DNA of 6,074 nt, from positions 1 through 6,074 of the forward strand of contig CAJWBT010000152.1 in assembly GCA_913020235.1 (NCBI GenBank), read 5' to 3'. Position numbers and translations under genes: made by a program. The notes below the pieces were generated by a model. It had not been told where the DNA came from, did no database searches, and saw only the letters and a list, made by a program, of their open reading frames with translations. Below, piece by piece: positions 5,049 through 6,074 of the stretch; positions within the stretch are counted from its first letter, which is position 1; every line of letters begins with the position of its first letter. The DNA is from an uncultured Chloroflexota bacterium (GTDB lineage: Bacteria; Chloroflexota; Dehalococcoidia; UBA3495).

Positions 5049-5850
5049 GGAACCGCTCCACTGCCCTGGACCTGGCCGGCCTCCCGGCGATCCGGCAATG
5101 AAGGCCCACCGACATCATCTTGGGGTGGGTCCGCCCCTCTTCATATAGGCAATCGAAGGTTTCCTTCAGGTACTCGTAGAAGTCGCTGATGCCCACCAGG
5201 CCGCCCCGCCAGAACCGGGCGTCGTTGGTCTCCAGGCTGTAGGGGACCACCAGCCACGGCTTCCCATTGACCTGGGTGAAGAAAGGGAGGTCGTCGTTGA
5301 GGGCGCCGCTGTCGTAGATGAACCCTCCCTCCTCCGCCACCAGTTCCCGGGTATGCACGCTGGGGCCGTAGCGAGTGAACCAACCAAGGGGGCGTTGGCC
5401 CGTGGTCCGGCTCAATGAGGCCACCGTCATTTCCATGGCCCGGAGTTCCGCTTCCCGGTCCATCAGGTGAGACTCCTCCCATCGGTAGCCGTGCCCGCAC
5501 ACCTCGTGGCCACGGCGGACGATCTCCTTGGCCACCTCTGGGTTGCGCTCCAGGGCCAGCGCGCAGCAGAAAAAAGTAGTGCTCACCTGGTACTTGTCCA
5601 GCAGGTCCAGCAGCCGCCACACCCCCACGCGGCTCCCATACTCGAAGGCAGACTCGTTGAACAGGTCCCGTTGCTGAGCCGGCACCGGGGAAGGCACCTC
5701 CCCGTTGGTCTCGTGGTGGGAGTCCCCGTCCAGCAGGGAGTACTCGGCGCCTTCCTCGTAGTTGATCACCACGGAAACCGCGATCTGGGCGTCGTCGGGC
5801 CACCGTATCTGAGGAATCCTCCGTCCGTATCCCACGAAGTCGCGTTCCAT
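4963..5850 (-). CDS. PuuE-type allantoinase / polysaccharide deacetylase family protein
   Basis: A 295-residue NodB-fold protein that resembles PuuE, the metal-independent allantoinase (allantoin to allantoate, purine breakdown), along its length as I recall that family. Matching stretches include VGYG near the N-terminus, NYEEG (30-34), EYGSRVGVWRL (70-80), GHEVCGHGYRW (114-124), TGQRPLGW (150-157), EEGGFIYDS (173-181), NDDLP (185-189), LETND (206-210), LHCRIAGRPAR (250-260) and VWFARR-DIARWW near the end. The classical NodB metal-binding Asp pair is not seen; NYEEG stands there, as in PuuE. The length fits a complete protein and there is no signal peptide, so a cytosolic hydrolase is more likely than a cell-wall deacetylase. 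No other purine gene is in the window, so a different amide or N-acyl substrate is possible. The start at 5850 has AGGGGGT (5857-5863) 6 nt upstream. The 3' end overlaps the convergent receiver-USP gene by 86 bp. Confidence 0.87.
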   Translation of the reverse strand: MERDFVGYGRRIPQIRWPDDAQIAVSVVINYEEGAEYSLLDGDSHHETNGEVPSPVPAQQRDLFNESAFEYGSRVGVWRLLDLLDKYQVSTTFFCCALALERNPEVAKEIVRRGHEVCGHGYRWEESHLMDREAELRAMEMTVASLSRTTGQRPLGWFTRYGPSVHTRELVAEEGGFIYDSGALNDDLPFFTQVNGKPWLVVPYSLETNDARFWRGGLVGISDFYEYLKETFDCLYEEGRTHPKMMSVGLHCRIAGRPARSRAVERFLKYAQGFSGVWFARRVDIARWWLDHYPA

Positions 5851-5889
5851 GTCTTGACCCCCTTGTCTTGAACCCTTCTGGGCGGTTTA

Positions 5890-5917
5890 GCCGGGAGCGG
5901 TGCCATTATATCCCGGC
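5890..5917. promoter_or_regulatory. Operator-like dyad across the deacetylase -10 region
   Basis: GCCGGGA (5890-5896) and TCCCGGC (5911-5917) are perfect 7-bp complements with centres 21 bp apart, two helical turns, flanking the -10 box and the likely start point. Because one arm lies upstream of +1, it would act as DNA, probably as a repressor site, rather than as an mRNA hairpin. Confidence 0.35.
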
Positions 5918-5933
5918 CCAGGGGAGCTGGAAA
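5905..5933 (-). promoter_or_regulatory. Sigma-70-type promoter for the deacetylase gene
   Basis: A perfect TATAAT (5905-5910) is preceded after 17 bp by TTTCCA (5928-5933), which matches TTGACA at 4 of 6. Predicted +1 is near 5898, giving a leader of about 48 nt. It closely resembles the kinase promoter: both have TTTC-S-A, a 17-bp spacer rich in CCGG near its end, and GATATAAT. Confidence 0.55.
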
Positions 5934-5941
5934 GAAATCAT
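5906..5941 (-). CDS. Possible 11-codon micro-ORF upstream of the deacetylase
   Basis: An ATG at 5941 follows a strong AGGAGGT (5946-5952) with a short 4-nt spacing and reads MISFQLPWAGI before TAA, which lies inside the deacetylase -10 box. It could only be translated from a transcript starting further right. It may be a remnant start of a lost gene or a chance match; the good ribosome binding site is the only evidence. Confidence 0.15.
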   Translation of the reverse strand: MISFQLPWAGI

Positions 5942-6019
5942 CGGCACCTCCTCAAGGGTTTCTCCATTCTCCCCAGTCATACTGGCATAAAGAGGTAAGG
6001 TGAACCAGTGCCCTCACCC

Positions 6020-6074
6020 TGTGCAACCGGGAACATAGGTTACATATAGACCGGGGACATAGGTAACACTAGAG
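6020..6074. mobile_element. Probable terminus of an insertion sequence (IS481-like), rest outside window
   Basis: Two 19-bp direct repeats of ACCGGGAACATAGGTTACA type (6026-6044 and 6050-6068) match at 17 of 19 positions with a 24-bp period. Tandem 'ACCTATGTCCCCGGT' motifs are familiar to me from the ends of IS481-family elements, whose termini often begin TGT; TGTGCAACCGGG at 6020 fits. The transposase would lie to the right of the window. Family assignment is from memory and unverified. Confidence 0.45.

Noticed and set aside
5141..5803. 220-residue minus-strand frame within the deacetylase gene
   Set aside because: Gly/Arg/Pro-rich translation in a shifted frame; the deacetylase frame carries the family motifs.

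Overview
The window carries five protein-coding genes on GC-rich bacterial DNA. By gene content and repeats it suggests a Chloroflexota bacterium, perhaps Dehalococcoidia-like and probably environmental. The clues are a tandem universal-stress-protein architecture, a NarL-type response regulator with a soluble GAF-GAF kinase, and the dispersed palindrome built on GAGCGAAGCGAAGAATCTC. This taxonomic call is inference; no marker gene is present.

Layout. Positions 1-289 hold no gene: a 120-bp MITE-like palindrome and a second short palindromic repeat. Reading leftward (minus strand) from the centre are a two-GAF histidine kinase (3380-1677), a NarL/DevR-type response regulator (1617-955) and, after a 311-bp gap, a small cupin (643-290). 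Divergently on the plus strand is an unusual fusion of a degenerate receiver domain with two universal stress protein (USP) domains (3621-5048). It converges on, and overlaps by 86 bp, a minus-strand PuuE-type allantoinase / polysaccharide deacetylase family gene (5850-4963). The right edge (about 6020-6074) looks like the terminus of an insertion sequence that continues outside the window.

How the genes may work together. Kinase and regulator resemble the mycobacterial DevS/DosT-DevR(DosR) hypoxia/dormancy pair. The first GAF domain keeps, in gap-free register, the residues equivalent to the DevS heme ligand His149 and distal Tyr171, and has Gly where DevS has Glu87. A heme-based gas sensor is therefore a reasonable hypothesis. 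In mycobacteria DosR controls several USP proteins; here a double-USP protein fused to a receiver whose phospho-acceptor Asp is Glu is divergently transcribed from the sensor kinase. Together they look like a compact gas/redox stress-response module with a probably phosphorylation-independent receiver-USP effector.

Regulatory structure. Good minus-strand promoters (TTTCGA-N17-TATAAT and TTTCCA-N17-TATAAT) precede the kinase and the deacetylase. A multi-block 57-bp sequence is shared, in exact register, by the regions upstream of the kinase and of the cupin, suggesting co-regulation. An 8-bp inverted repeat brackets the kinase-regulator junction and touches the regulator's ribosome binding site. 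All alignments were made by eye.
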